A stretch of 64,000 bases of DNA from Gigaspora rosea (GCA_003550325.1 QKWP01000264.1:210806-274805), one strand, 5' to 3'; shown: positions 1-11,777, counted from the stretch's first letter. Notes: generated by a model from the sequence alone, not told the origin. Numbers and translations are program-made.

Positions 1-41
1 AGGACACTTGATTGGATATATAAGTGTGAGTTAGTAAAAAA

Positions 42-330
42 GGAGGATAGCCAAAGCCAGGTGCATTTATATGTTTTTGATTGATTAATTAAAATTAGAG
101 TAAGGGTTAGTTAGGAAGTTATTGTTAGGGCTTGACTTATAAGTAAAATTGTCTTTCTGACATTTTTTATTAATGCTCCTATACAGGTTTAGATACTCGT
201 TTTTTGTATTTTCAGCATTTTTCACTTTTTTCTTTGTTTGTGTCTCATCGGGCTAATTCGTAAAGATCAAATTTTACAATTTGATTGGCTTTATATCACG
301 CGAACGCACCTGGCTTTAGATGACCCCTAA
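42..330. mobile_element. Small foldback/MITE-like element
   Basis: The motif AAAGCCAGGTGC near 52-63 reappears inverted as GCACCTGGCTTT near 307-318, and similarity continues outward for about 10 bases on each side. This gives imperfect terminal inverted repeats around about 290 bp of AT-rich, non-coding DNA. A related CCTGGCTTTAGCCAT end occurs near 5955 and 11163. No target duplication is clear, so the limits are approximate. Confidence 0.4.
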
Positions 331-393
331 AAAAGGACAAATTATTTTTAGTAAAAGTTTTTAAATTTTTAAATTAAAATGTTTTAATGACTA

Positions 394-816
394 TGGTGCA
401 GGAAAGCTTAACTAGACATTGTTTCAATTTGTAAATGCAGTGTAACCTTAATTAGCCAATCAAATTGCTATAATATATAATACAAATCTAATTAAAAATT
501 TTTTTAAAAAAATTTATTATTTAAATTTGAATTTTGATTGGTCAAAAATTTTTTTTATAATAAAATCAAAGTTTTTGATTGGTCAAATTTAAAAATTATA
601 TACGTTTCAATTTTTATTTTTAATATAAAAATAATCTAACTTTAAAAGCTATTAACTTCTTATAGAGGTTATATTTTTAAAACCTGACTGGTAATTTTAT
701 AGAACTTGTCTTAAAAAACAAAATTACCAGTTAGTTTTTTAAAATTTTAATTTTTTAAAGAGTTAATAGATTTTAAAGTCATCTATTATATTGGCGAGTT
801 AAGGTTTCCTGCACCA
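394..816. mobile_element. MITE with TA target duplication (Tc1/mariner-like)
   Basis: The left end TGGTGCAGGAAAGCTTAACT (394) matches, inverted, the right end AGTTAAGGTTTCCTGCACCA (ending 816) with one mismatch. The element is flanked by TA on both sides (392-393 and 817-818), the target used by Tc1/mariner elements. The 423-bp interior has no open frame but contains hairpins, including a TAACTGGTAATTTT-type palindrome around 690-740. It must have been moved by a transposase encoded elsewhere. Confidence 0.65.
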
Positions 817-1218
817 TATTTAATCAAATTTGATAAAATTTTGTTTTTAATTTTGTAATTATATAGTATTAAAATAAAAAATTTATTAAAGTAGTTGTTA
901 AGATATTTAAGCTTAAAGTCAAGAAAACCTTTACTTAAAAAAATTTGCACTTTTCTACTAACTTACCCTATATAAATTAAAAAGAGGTAATTTGATAAAG
1001 TTAAAATAACAAATATAAAAACTTATTTATTTTAATATTAAAAAATATTTATTTTTTGTATTAAACTTTATGCATAATTTAGAATTATTTTATATAAAAT
1101 TAGTAATATAATATCTTTTTTTAAAGTGACATTAAATGGGATTATATATTGTATCAAAAAGTTTAAATTTAGAGAAGTGGGTGTAATCTGACTAATTGAT
1201 GATATTTTAAGTAATTCA

Positions 1219-1505
1219 GCAATTAGAATTGGATAATTTTTTATTATTCAATTCATTTCAATAATACAAATTGAATAGTATAAAAATCATCTAATTCTGA
1301 TCACTGAGTTATGATATATCATTAATTATATGCTCACAAAAAAGATCCTTAAGGGGATTTTGACAAAGTATAAACCTAGCAAATTATCAATGATATCCTG
1401 TAATCCAGTGATCAGAATTGAGTAAATCTTTTACTATTCAATTTATCTTATTAAGATGAATTGAATAGCATAAAAATTATTCGATCCCATCATTAGATCA
1501 CTGAT
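1219..1505. repeat. Two adjacent foldback repeats
   Basis: Bases 1219-1307 form an imperfect hairpin: an arm containing AGAATTGGATAATTTTT and ATTCAATT returns in inverse order, ending at CTGATCACTGA. A second hairpin with the same arm sequence (GTGATCAGAATTGAGTAAAT) lies at about 1405-1502. They read as two copies of one foldback unit or as the two ends of one element. Similar foldbacks with a CACTGGATCA motif occur near 26040-26310 and 33180-33450. Confidence 0.45.
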
Positions 1506-2056
1506 ATCCAAATTCACAAATTATTCCTATTCGTCAAATTACCTCTTTTTACCTTATAGATAGAATAAAAGAGAAAAATCAAGAAGAACAAAAAAACACA
1601 AAATTTGTATTAAAAGAAGATTTAAGTAAAGAAAGTAAAAAATTAGAAAAATAGAATATACTAACAAAAAAAAATACATGGAAAGAGAAAGTAATAAACA
1701 AAAGAACAAGATATATAGACCCATTAGCCTCAGTAAAAGAAAATTAGAGCTGAAGGCAAAAGGCAAAAGAAGATAAGAAAAATAATAACAAGAGTTTAGC
1801 AAGAAATCAAAAACATTCTAATAGAAATATAATAAAATTTAATCCTAATAAAACAAAGGTTTTTATTTCTTTATATTTAGAAAGTAAAAGATAAAATTAT
1901 ATAGCAGCTCAAAGAATAAAAGCAACTAGTGAAGCACAAATAAAAAAGCAAAATGAAAATATAAATTTTACCAAAGCTATAAAAAAAGTATTAGAAATAG
2001 AAATTAGACTAGTTCTTAGTCAGAGAATCCAAAAAATATAAACAAAATTTTAGTAA

Positions 2057-2510
2057 GGGCGCTGACATTTATTACCTAATATCCATTTACTTTAGGGGCT
2101 TACCCCCCATCCCAGGTAAGATCTATAAATAGAATTTTAGCCAATCAAATTCAGTGTTGGCATTTGGACTATGTCCAATAAAAATTTTATTTGGACATGG
2201 ACAAATATGGACATGGACTAATCCAAATCGTGTCCATGTCCATATCTTTTCTGTATTGAAATTTTCGGAATATTCCGGACTTTCACCAAAGTTTAGCCTC
2301 AATTTTGGTTTATATTCGAAATATTTCGGAGCTGTAGCCTATGCATTTTATTTGGACTAAGTGTCTTATGGACATAGTCCATAAATGTCCATGTCCAATG
2401 GTCCATATTGTCCATGTCCATATTTTGCCAACACTGATCAAATTTAACTAAGGTAAGATTTTTCTTGACCCCCCACTCCCTAAAATATTACCTAATAAAT
2501 GTCAGCGCCC
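2057..2510. mobile_element. Harbinger-like MITE (TAA target duplication)
   Basis: The ends are inverted copies: GGGCGCTGACATTTATTA at 2057 and TAATAAATGTCAGCGCCC ending at 2510. TAA flanks both sides (2054-2056, 2511-2513), matching the TWA target preference of PIF/Harbinger elements. It interrupts the LINE relic and carries a second element (2152-2436) in its middle, so it inserted after the LINE and before the inner element. The interior has no transposase. Confidence 0.8.
2152..2436. mobile_element. hAT-like MITE nested in the Harbinger-like MITE
   Basis: The element starts CAGTGTTGGC and ends GCCAACACTG, and it is flanked by a perfect 8-bp duplication ATCAAATT (2144-2151 and 2437-2444). 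An 8-bp duplication and a CAGTG-type end are characteristic of hAT transposons. The 285-bp interior is rich in short repeats of TGGACATGGAC and its complement. A 68-codon open frame here is incidental. Confidence 0.85.
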
Positions 2511-3660
2511 TAACTATAGCAATGTATAATATTAAAAAGATTAAAATAGACAAAATTAAATTAGCAAGTTGAATAAATAGTGCTTTAGATAAAAATATTA
2601 ACATTTTAGGCTTAAGTAAAACTAATATAAAAGAAAAAGAAGAAAAATGGGCAATGAGAAAAATAAAAAATATAAAGGATTCTGGGCATTAGCAAAAAAA
2701 AAAGATTAAAGAATTAGAAGTTGCAATGCTAATATATAAAGATCTAGAGCAGAATTTGGCCAGAGTTACAAGATAGTTACTTATTTAATTGAAGCAACAT
2801 TTGTATTTAGAGATGAAATTTTGCATATACTCATAGTATATATAATACTGAATAACAAGGATATTGAAAAAGTAATATGTCAAAGAATCTTACAAAAAGC
2901 TAATCTGAAAGGTAAAAATACGAATACCAAATTTATTGAAATAGAAGATTTTAACTCTGACCTATACAAGAATATAATACAAAAAAACAAATAAATAGCA
3001 GACCTTATATAAAAATTTTAATCTGGAAATTAGAAGATCAAGGTTTTCAGTAGCAATAACTAATAGGCAGGATCAAAAAGCAATAGTACTTGGCAAAGTA
3101 GAGAAAGTAGCTCTATGATTAATTAAATATATATATCAACAAATTGGGTTAATAGTCTTCAAAAAAGCAAGATTTTAGAAATGTTTACATAACAGAAAGT
3201 GATTACAATATGGTAATAGCTTGGTTGAAAATAGAAAGAAATAGACAAGGTAAAGCATAACTAAGAAAAGCAAAAACAAAGATGCTGAATATAGATACAG
3301 AAAATATTCAAGCAAAAGGTTGAGAAGAACTTAAAAGAAGAGTAGATCAATCACTTTTAGAAAAAATGAAGAAATGTAAAGAGAATAGTAAATTGCAAAG
3401 GAAAAACCTGGAACATAAGAATGGGTTGATGTTGTTTAGAATATAATCAAGAAAAGTATTAGAAAAAGTACACAATATATTGCCCAAAAAAAGGATAGTA
3501 ACAAGTAAGCAAGAAATTCTAAAGAAGTCAGAAAAAAAATCACTTAAGAATATGGTCAGGTTCCTAAATAGGATGTGCAGAAATAACAAAAAAGGTATAG
3601 ATTGAAAAAGACAGTAGAGGAGAATTTATGCTTAAGGTGTACTAATATATCTAAGGATAA

Positions 3661-4286
3661 ATCTTGGAGTTGTGAGAAAAATAGCTCATTTCGTCCTAAT
3701 GAGTAAAAAATCTCTGGATTAATTTCATAATTATAAAAATCTAGAACTAATTTGTGCCACTCTCAACAAATTATTTAAATAATAAATTAATTATGCGATA
3801 TATTGATGATGATTTGTATGATTTTGAACCAACAAGTTGGAAATCTATCCATTTATTAACCTTATATACTAGGCTGGATAAATCGAAAACCTTTAAAGTT
3901 TTGCATAATTAAATAGTGTATTGGAAAATTCAACATTTATTCCAACTCTTTTAAACCGGATTTTTTGTCTTCTTTAAGAGATGAAATTTAGTTAGAAATG
4001 AATAAAGGCTCTTATTTGAATGAAAATGGATCCTGCCAAAGAATAGGAATCGTCATTTTGCACCAATATCGATTCATATGTGCACATAAGTATAAGAAAT
4101 AAATCTCATTATTTAAATTATTAGAATATTTTCCATTAATTCGGGCTTACAGCCTGTAAATATTTTTAATGCCATAAATTGTATGGGAAAAGAGTGATTG
4201 GATCAAAATCCGTTATTATTACATATGGCTATATGATAATAACAAAAACAATTACAGATTAATGGCTTGTTTATCTTGTATAAAAA
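3661..4286. other. AT-rich intergenic stretch, nothing recognised
   Basis: No open frame, repeat or RNA gene could be supported here. It separates the LINE relic from the duplicated promoter-type segment. Confidence 0.4.
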
Positions 4287-5107
4287 TTTAAATCTTTATT
4301 TTCCACTCATTTCAGAACGTCATTATATATTTAAAAAAAAAAGATTATTTGAATATTAATTCTCGTACTATTTTTACGATTCCTCACTTAAATTATGCCA
4401 ATATTTCATATAATCAGAATTTTCATTCATGTCAACTCATCAAAATTCCATCTTCAAGACTTTTTAATAGTTTATGATTTTCTCAATATTCTCTCAAACA
4501 AAAAAATAAACTACAGAACTTTCATTAAACCGTTTACTTGAACTTTCCACAAATTCAAACTTCTTTTTTGTTTTCAATCAAGTTACGACAAAAACTGTAT
4601 GATTCCATCGCTTCATGAATAAAATTAGTAAAAGCGTAATTTCATTTTAATATAAATTATATGTAATAAGTACAATATAGAAATATATTGCAATGCGAAT
4701 GTTTCATTTAAAATTCTTTGTTAACGAACCTTTTATAAAAAGCTCACTCAAAGAGATTACCATTCTAAATAAGTTGATTTATACATAAAATTAATTGTAA
4801 GTACTACTCTTCTTATCTGATTGACAAGTTTTTTTTTTACTCAACAATTGATTCAGAGCTGTGATAGTATTTTTAATAGTCATCCAGAAGAGTTTTTACT
4901 TATCTAAAAGAGCGCCGTAGTTGATTATTTCTGAATTAAATATTATGGTGCTAATTATAAAAGTTTTTTCCCTCATAAAGCTCGTTCAACATAGCAATTT
5001 TTTTTTAAAAAAAAAGGTATCTAAGATTTACGATTACTAAAAGCTTGTAAATATGAAGTTTATTTAATAGTAAGCACACAATAAGTAGTTCTGTACAAAA
5101 TTCTATA

Positions 5108-5225
5108 AAGCTACTCATGTATCCATCGATTGTAAAACTTGAGAGGGTATGCACACTAGTGTAAGTAAAAGTTACTCATGTATCCATCGATTGTAAAACT
5201 TGAGAGGGTATGCACACTAGTGTAA
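5108..5225. repeat. Tandem duplication of about 59 bp
   Basis: The block beginning TTACTCATGTATCCATCG (or CTACTC in the first unit) and ending CACACTAGTGTAAG occurs twice back to back. The second copy of the larger segment (around 10350-10415) has only one unit, so this duplication arose after the segment was copied. Confidence 0.8.
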
Positions 5226-6164
5226 GGAGTAATGTGCCCTAAGTTTAAAACATTAGTTCAGGTAAGGCTAAATTTAAAATCCACAGTTTGTACATAAATT
5301 TTCTGAAAATCAGATCGCTATACTCATCAATCAAATCTTTTTTTTTTTTTCGCAGAATATAATTTAAGTCTGTATTTTTATTTCTATATTCGGCATGTTT
5401 TTGCTCTGTAAGCTGTATTAAGAAAGAATCTTGAATGTATGCAAGTTTTTTTTATATTTGTGCGTTTTTTTTTTTATTACCCTTGAAGTACCTGATCAAG
5501 GATTGTACGCTGGTTTATTCTTTTTTAGGAGGTAAATCATACCAAATTGGGCCTTAATTACTAATTACTGGTCTAGAATCCCCACCCACCACCTTACGAA
5601 TTTTATGTCATATTTTATTTTTTTATAAACATCGTCTCGTGATATTGCATGAGTTTTTGGTGCACATCAATTTGGATTCAGATCGACCGGTCCGCGAAAA
5701 TTTTTGATCTCTTCTACTCAACAATGATCTATTTCTATTTTCAATTTTCTAAAACAATGAACGATGATCATAGTGGCAGCGCATCTAGAATTTAAATAAA
5801 TATACGCAGCTATAAGTGATCAAAAAATTTATAACATTCTGATCTTGCACCGCCTCAAAAAATTTTTATCAAGTTCATACGTAGTAGAGTTTCACAGGAA
5901 CAACCATTACCCCGGAGATTCTATCGGCATCGTTTTGAGATCATTACATGACCACACCTGGCTTTAGCCATCCCTTTTTTAGATACTTTTCGCTAAAAAT
6001 GGAAAACACATCTCTTGTTGACAAGCACCTTTATATATCACAAAAATCGAGCGTATGCATAAAATTCCGCAGACACGTGATGATATGCGCTAAAATTCTA
6101 TTGGGCAAAAAAAAATCGCAGCGCATCATTTCATTTCTCGATCAAAAAGTTAACTTTCGATATT

Positions 6165-6430
6165 AGGGTAAGGGTGAGCGTTCGGACGATGTTAACAAGA
6201 ACCTCATATATAGCAAAATTTTGCAAGAAATTTTTGTTAAGACGTAGAAGGTGGTTGCGTAAACTGAATTATGCTTTATAGACGATTTTTAAAAAGCCGG
6301 CTGTTTTGTTTCGTTTTCACGTTACACCTGATCCTGTGCCATGATTGGTTCAAAATCACGTGTCTGTGGAATTTTTATGCGGGTCTTATTTTACTTATTT
6401 GCGCGGGTAATATAAACCAAAAAAGGAAAT
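6165..6430. repeat. Dispersed repeat with TTAGGGTAAGGG start
   Basis: The block reads AGGGTAAGGGTGAGCG, then about 40 bases later AAAATTTTGCAAGAAATTTTT, a GTTA-rich tract and later ACACCTGAT. Related blocks lie at 59740-59940 and 61755-61870. The G-rich start resembles telomeric repeats but is too short and irregular. The family is unnamed, its ends are unclear, and the 62-codon frame inside is not supported. Confidence 0.4.
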
Positions 6431-6625
6431 CCGATTTTGTAAATAAACTAAGTGTGTGAGATAAAAATTAAGGGCTACGGCCTTAACGTTAGAGGCTATA
6501 GGGTTAAAATGGAGCTTACTGTATGTAAAATTTCATTCTCGTCATTTTTAATTAGTGACCGAGATCGATTTAAACATTAGCTTTTGTATCTTTTCGAATT
6601 TTCCTTCTTTTACGCGTGTTCGGAT

Positions 6626-7592
6626 TAGTGATGTGCCACGTACAGTACTATACGTACTGTACTGTACGTACTGTACGTACTGTACGCTAAAATTTTTGCC
6701 GATCATTTATTAAGAGGGGTCGATAAAAATATTTATGTGCCAATTGACCAATCAAATTCGTTAATTGATCAACACCCGATGAAGCTTTCTTGTTAGATAA
6801 ATTAAATTTTTTCATCTAAAGTAGCGATCTATCTAAAGTAGCTGCTTTAGATATATAAAGTAGCGCCTTAATAAAATTAAGCAGATATGTACATAGTATA
6901 TTACTAATTTGCTATATTAAATATTTGCTTATTAAATAGGTTTAAACATTACATTAATTATAATATAGACTAACATTAAAAAAAATTAAAATATAGATAC
7001 TAATTTAATTTTATTATATAATCTTAATTTTTTATATAAAGCACTATACGTACTGTACGCTAAAAAAATTTGGGTATTATTTTAATGATTACACATCACT
7101 AGCTGCATACTTTAAAATGATGCAGATCCGATCACTAGATCACGAGAATTTTGCCTATACGTACGAAGTCTTTTTCTTGGATAAATGCATTATATAATTT
7201 TTAATTATTAATTTTTTTTTTTTGCTATTAAATCAAATTTATCTGACCTAATTAGCAACTCGACTAAAATTTCTGAACTAAATTTAACTTGAAATCAATT
7301 CGTTTATAATAGATTTATAGATTTACTACAGTTTGTTCATTTTATATGTTCGTTTCATTTGCCTCTCTTCTGGGAGTCCTGGAAAGTGATGTTAACCAGA
7401 TAATTAACTTCGAACGACCTAAATATTTATCTATTAAAATAGAATTAAATATTATATTAATTGTAATATAGACTAATATTAAAAAAAAATTTAAAATATA
7501 ACCACTAGAGCAATTTTACTATATAAGTACATACGTACTGTACGTACTGTACGCTAAAAAAATTTGGACATCATATAAATGGCACAACACTA
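6626..7592. mobile_element. hAT-type non-autonomous element with GTACTGTAC arrays
   Basis: The ends are TAGTGATGTGCCA and TGGCACAACACTA, and a perfect 8-bp duplication GTTCGGAT flanks it (6618-6625, 7593-7600), as hAT elements make. Inside each end lies an array of overlapping GTACTGTAC palindromes (6644-6686, 7530-7552). An internal TACACATCACTA near 7090-7101 is another copy of the terminal sequence, so the element looks composite. A near-identical inverted relative is at 60461-61431. No transposase frame is present. Confidence 0.85.
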
Positions 7593-7675
7593 GTTCGGAT
7601 TCCTCGTCGGGCTGATTCGGAATAGTCAACGTTTACACTCTCCGATTAGCTGTTTAATCTCAAGGAGTTTGTATT

Positions 7676-7822
7676 TAATGATGCCTGACGCAACTGCTCA
7701 CGTGACCTTAAAAACATAATAGTTTTCTGCGTCATGCGTCATGCGTCAGTGGCGCAACTTACGGTTTCGTCAGGTTGCGTCAAGGTTTCGTCATTCTTCA
7801 TCAGCTGCGTCAAGCATCTATA
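7676..7822. mobile_element. 147-bp hAT-like MITE, with empty site elsewhere in the window
   Basis: The ends TAATGATGCCTGACGCAAC and, inverted, TATAGATGCTTGACGCAG are imperfect terminal repeats, flanked by an exact 8-bp duplication TTTGTATT (7668-7675, 7823-7830). The related sequence at 39297-39350 (reverse strand) is uninterrupted at this point and has a single TTTGTATT, serving as an empty site. The interior is built of GCGTCA repeats. The ends resemble those of the element at 42967-43662. Confidence 0.8.
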
Positions 7823-8403
7823 TTTGTATTACCCGCGCAAATAAGTGGATGCGGCATTAATCAACTTATAAATAAACTTTATTAACGTTAAGATAATTTT
7901 TCGCTAAAACTAGATGACACATCTTAGCCAATAAGCATAGGAATTACCTTTATAGAAACTATGCATATCACAAAATCAAGATCACTACAAGGGTGTTAAA
8001 AATAATCAAGATATATATAACAATGAACTGATCTTTACTATTTCACCTTCCGCAGAAATTTGTTCCTTTTATATTTGTTATTAATGGAAAGTTTATTAAA
8101 AAAAATCGTTATGCAGGTATATATTTGATTTAAACCAGAATTATAAGTTATCTTATGGTAGGTGAAAATATCGGTACGGTGGTATGGGTATGTATATCAG
8201 TGATCATTTGTCGATTTTTTATCCAGCCATTACGATAACGGTATTATCGTCAGGCTGTTGTTACGTACTGTCGCACGAGCTGATTATATTGTCGGCTCTG
8301 TATAATAAGAATTTTAAAACTAGCCGTACAAAATATTATCAAAAATTTTGGTATGGCAGTAACAACATCGCCGTACGATAATTATATGGTGATGAAAATA
8401 ATA

Positions 8404-8570
8404 TACAAATAATATAGATCAATTTTAAAAATTTTATGTACCGTATGACAAATAACATAGATCAATTTTAAAAATTTTATGTCCGTATGACAAATAACCT
8501 AGATCAATTTTAAAAATTTTATGTACCGTATGACAAATAATATAGATCCATTTTAAAATTTTTATTTATA
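8404..8570. repeat. Four tandem copies of a 45-47 bp unit
   Basis: The unit contains ATAGATCAATTTTAAAAATT, then TTATGTACCGTATGACAAATA, and is repeated four times with small changes (one lacks TA before CCG). It lies in DNA present only in the upstream copy of the duplicated segment. Confidence 0.85.
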
Positions 8571-9504
8571 CATCATGTGACGTATCGTACGTACGGTGTG
8601 GGAAATCTAAAAAACTTCAATCACTTTATATAGAATAAAGGTTAACTAACTCATTGAGGATAATCTAAATTTGTAATTCTCAGTATCATGTATTACATAA
8701 ATATTATTCTTTGCTTATCGTTTTTTGCCAAGAAATTGAGAGCTCTAGACCCTTTGCTTATTGAGATCGATAATTTAGGACATCATCTGCATAGCAGATA
8801 GAAATATGCACCGCACGTACGTACATGATCTAAAATTTTTTCAATGGTAAAAAATTGCTTCACACCGGGTACTTTAGAGAACGGAATACAGCAATAAGTT
8901 AGATGTAAAGGAAATTTTTAGTTTGGTTAAAATTTTTAAGTTTATTCATGTTTCTTAACTCAATATATGATCTAAATACTGCATAAATTGGGTTCTTGAT
9001 ATCTATATAAACACTTCTAAAGCATCATCCTCATCTTAACTAAATTTCACTCCGCTTTAATCTTCCCTCTATTTTAGTTATAGAATTAGCGTTGGCATTT
9101 GTAAACTATTATTGTATAGGATGTAAAAAATATGCACGTAGATGAATGGCGGCAGATCATTCCTCTCCACTACATTATCTAAGCTAATTTGCATATTTTC
9201 ACATTATACTAGTAACCAATATTTGTAACGTCATAAAATACTACACGTACGTTCTGTACATATTTTCGATTAAAATTATGTAAGTTGTTAAAAAGAACCA
9301 GGAAAAACAAATCTTTAAATCTTTATTTTCCACTCATCTCAGAATGTAAGCGAAAAATCAAAGGTTATTAATATATTAAAAAAAAAAAAAGCTTATTCTC
9401 GTACTGTTTTCTGCATCGTAACGATTCCTTGCTTAAATTGTACCAAAATTTCATATAATAAGAATTTTTTCATTTAATATTAACACATCAAAATTTTATC
9501 TTCT

Positions 9505-9834
9505 GGACTTTTTAATAGTTCTATGATTATTTCAATATTTCTCAACCTAACAAAAAAAAAAACTACGAACTTACATTAAACTGTTTACTTGAACTTTCTA
9601 CAGATTTCAGATTTAAACTTCTTTTTTTTGTCTTCAATCACAGCTACGTTTACAGTTACGACAAAAACCGGACTTTTTAATAGTTCTATGATTATTTCAA
9701 TATTTCTAAACCTAACAAAAAAAAAACTACGAACTTACATTAAACTGTTTACTTGAACTTTCTACAGATTTCAGATTTAAACTTCTTTTTTTTTGTCTTC
9801 AATCACAGCTACGTTTACAGTTACGACAAAAACC
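9505..9834. repeat. 165-bp tandem duplication
   Basis: Two almost identical blocks start at GGACTTTTTAATAGTTCTA (9505 and 9670) and end in ACGACAAAAACCG. The matching part of the upstream segment copy (about 4455-4600) has one unit, so this is a recent, local event. Confidence 0.85.
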
Positions 9835-11384
9835 GTATGATTCCATCGCTTCATGAATAAAATTAATAAAAGCGTAATTTCATTTTAATATAAATTATAT
9901 GTAATAAGTACGATATAGAAATATATTGCAATGCGAATGTTTTATTTAAAATCCTATGTTAACGAACCTTTTATAAAAAGCACACTCAAAGAGATTACCA
10001 TTCTAAATAAGTTGATTTATGCATAAAATTAATTGCAAATAGTTCTTTCTTATCTGATTGACAAGTTTATTTTTACTCTTCAATTGATTCAGAGCTGTGA
10101 AAGTATTTATAATAGTTATTCAGTAGAGTTTTTGCTTCAAACTATCTAAAAGGACTGTAGTGAATTATTTCTGAATTATGTATTATGATGCAAATTGTAA
10201 AAAATTTTTTTCTCAAAAGTTCATTCAACATAGCAATTGTTTAAAAAAAAATTCTCTAAAATTTACGATTACTTAAAGCTTGAAAAAATATGAAGTTCAT
10301 TTAATAGCAAGCACACGATAAATAGTTCTGTACAAAATTTTATAAAGTTACTACATGTCACCATCGATTGGGAAAACTTGAGAGGGTTTGCACTTATATA
10401 CATATTAGTGTAAGTAATGTGCCCTAAATTTAAAACATTAGTTCAGGTAAGGCTAAAATTTAAAATTCACTGTTTGTACATAAATTTTCTGAAATCATAA
10501 AATCAGATCGCTATACTCGTCAATCAAATCTTTTTTTTTTCTCGTAGAATACAATTTAAGTCTTCTATATTCGGTATTACAGAAATAATCTTGAATGTTG
10601 CAAGTTTTTTTTATGTGTGCGGAGGTTTTTTTTAGTTACTTTTCATTGAAGTACCTGATCGAAATTCGTCAAGGAATATACACTGGTTTATTCTTTTTTA
10701 GGAGGTAAATCATACCAAATTGGGTTGAAAGTTTTTAAGTACTCGACTCATTATTCAATTTTATACATACGGTATTCAATATATTTATATTGATTACTGA
10801 TTACTGGTCCAGTATCTCTCACCCAACCACCTAACGAATTTATGACATATTTATATTTTTTATAAACATCGTCTCGTGATATTACATGAGTTTTTGATGC
10901 ACATCTATGTTGATTCAGATCGACCGGTTCGCGAAAATTTTTGATTTCTTCTACCCAACAGTGACCTATTTCTATTTTCAATTTTCTAAAACAATGAACA
11001 ATAGTGGCAGTGCATCTAGAATTTAAATAAATGTACGTTCATAGCTATAAGTGATCAGAAAATTTATAACATTCTGATCTTGCACACCTCAAAAAATTTT
11101 TATTGAGTAGAGTTTCACAGGAATAACAGAGGCATCGTTTTGATCAAATCATCACATGACCACCTGGCTTTGCCATAGGAATTACCTTTATAGAAACTAT
11201 GATATCAAAATTGAGATCGCATAAGGTGTTAAAAACAATCAATGTTGTATATAGTAATACTAATAACAAATACTATTTCACCATCCGCAGATATTTGTTC
11301 GCCTTTTATATTTGTTATTAATGGAATTTGTATTAAGAAAACTGTTATGTAACATATATTTGTTTAAAACGGATAGATGTACCG

Positions 11385-11465
11385 TATTCTGTTCTCCAAA
11401 GTACCCGATATAGAAATTTTTTCAATGGAAAAACGGGTACTTTGGAGAACGGAATACGGTAATAA
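11385..11465. promoter_or_regulatory. Hairpin with 27-nt arms in the Sel1-kinase upstream region
   Basis: ACCGTATTCTGTTCTCCAAA at 11386 continues to GTACCCG; after a 24-nt loop its complement returns, ending at ACGGT near 11462, with one mismatch. The upstream duplicate has only the right arm (8864-8890), so the left arm was gained or lost after duplication. It could be a small foldback insertion or a structured leader; no function is shown. Confidence 0.5.
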
Positions 11466-11777
11466 GTTACATGAAGACATTTTTATTTTGTTTAAAATTT
11501 TTAAGTTTATTCATGTTTCTTGATTGGTTAACGTAATGTAGTATGCGGTTTTACTTTTAGGGGTTGGATAAAGCGGAGTTAACTCAATATATGATCTATA
11601 TACTGCATTAATTGATATCTATATATAAAAACCCTTCTAACTGCCTAATCTTAACTAAATTTCACTCCGCTTTAACTTCCCCCTATTTTAGATATTTAGT
11701 TTATAAACAAATGTATTTCTTCGAATGTAAATACAACGATTTCATTTATAAAATTCTTTTAAACAAAAAAATTAAAA

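Larger units (their letters stand above)
1554..3660 (+). pseudogene. Decayed LINE (non-LTR retrotransposon), endonuclease part
   Basis: Across frames the plus strand shows LINE-like pieces. An N-terminal stretch around 1560-1745 reads RYIDPLASVKEN. After an inserted MITE, 2520-3000 reads NINILGLSKTNI, HILIVYI and IEDFNSDLY, matching the apurinic-type endonuclease of LINEs. A degenerate SDxN motif (SDYNMVIAWL) follows near 3200. Many stops and shifts break it, and no reverse transcriptase is visible, so it is a 5' relic. The family call is from recalled LINE proteins; the strand follows the motif order. The reverse-strand open frames here are shadows. Confidence 0.55.
4287..9075. repeat. Upstream copy of a duplicated promoter-type segment
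   Basis: Bases 4287-5970 align with 9312-11175 almost end to end: both start TTTAAATCTTTATTTTCCAC and both contain the block CATCGATTG...ACTTGAGAGGG and the block GAGGTAAATCATACCAAATT. After unique DNA at 5971-7938, similarity resumes at 7939-8160 (matching 11178-11365) and again at 8860-9075 (matching 11435-11690). In the downstream copy this segment ends just before the Sel1-kinase start. Here no coding body follows, so this is a duplicated 5' region without its gene. The order of events is inferred. Confidence 0.75.
9312..11690. repeat. Downstream copy of the duplicated segment; 5' region of the Sel1-kinase gene
   Basis: This is the partner of 4287-9075 without the hAT insertion. It leads directly into the Sel1-kinase reading frame, so it probably holds that gene's promoter and 5' untranslated region. 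A near-perfect hairpin lies inside it (11385-11463). The 76-codon reverse frame near 10751-10981 exists in both copies only in broken form and is not called as a gene. Confidence 0.7.

Noticed and set aside
1554-1802. Minus-strand 82-codon hydrophobic frame, and the similar frame at 3347-3589
   Set aside because: Both are complements of A-rich LINE relic coding on the plus strand; the hydrophobicity comes from T-rich codons.
8184-8381. 65-codon plus-strand frame MGMYISDHLS
   Set aside because: It is absent from the duplicate segment, has no recognisable features and lies beside tandem repeats.
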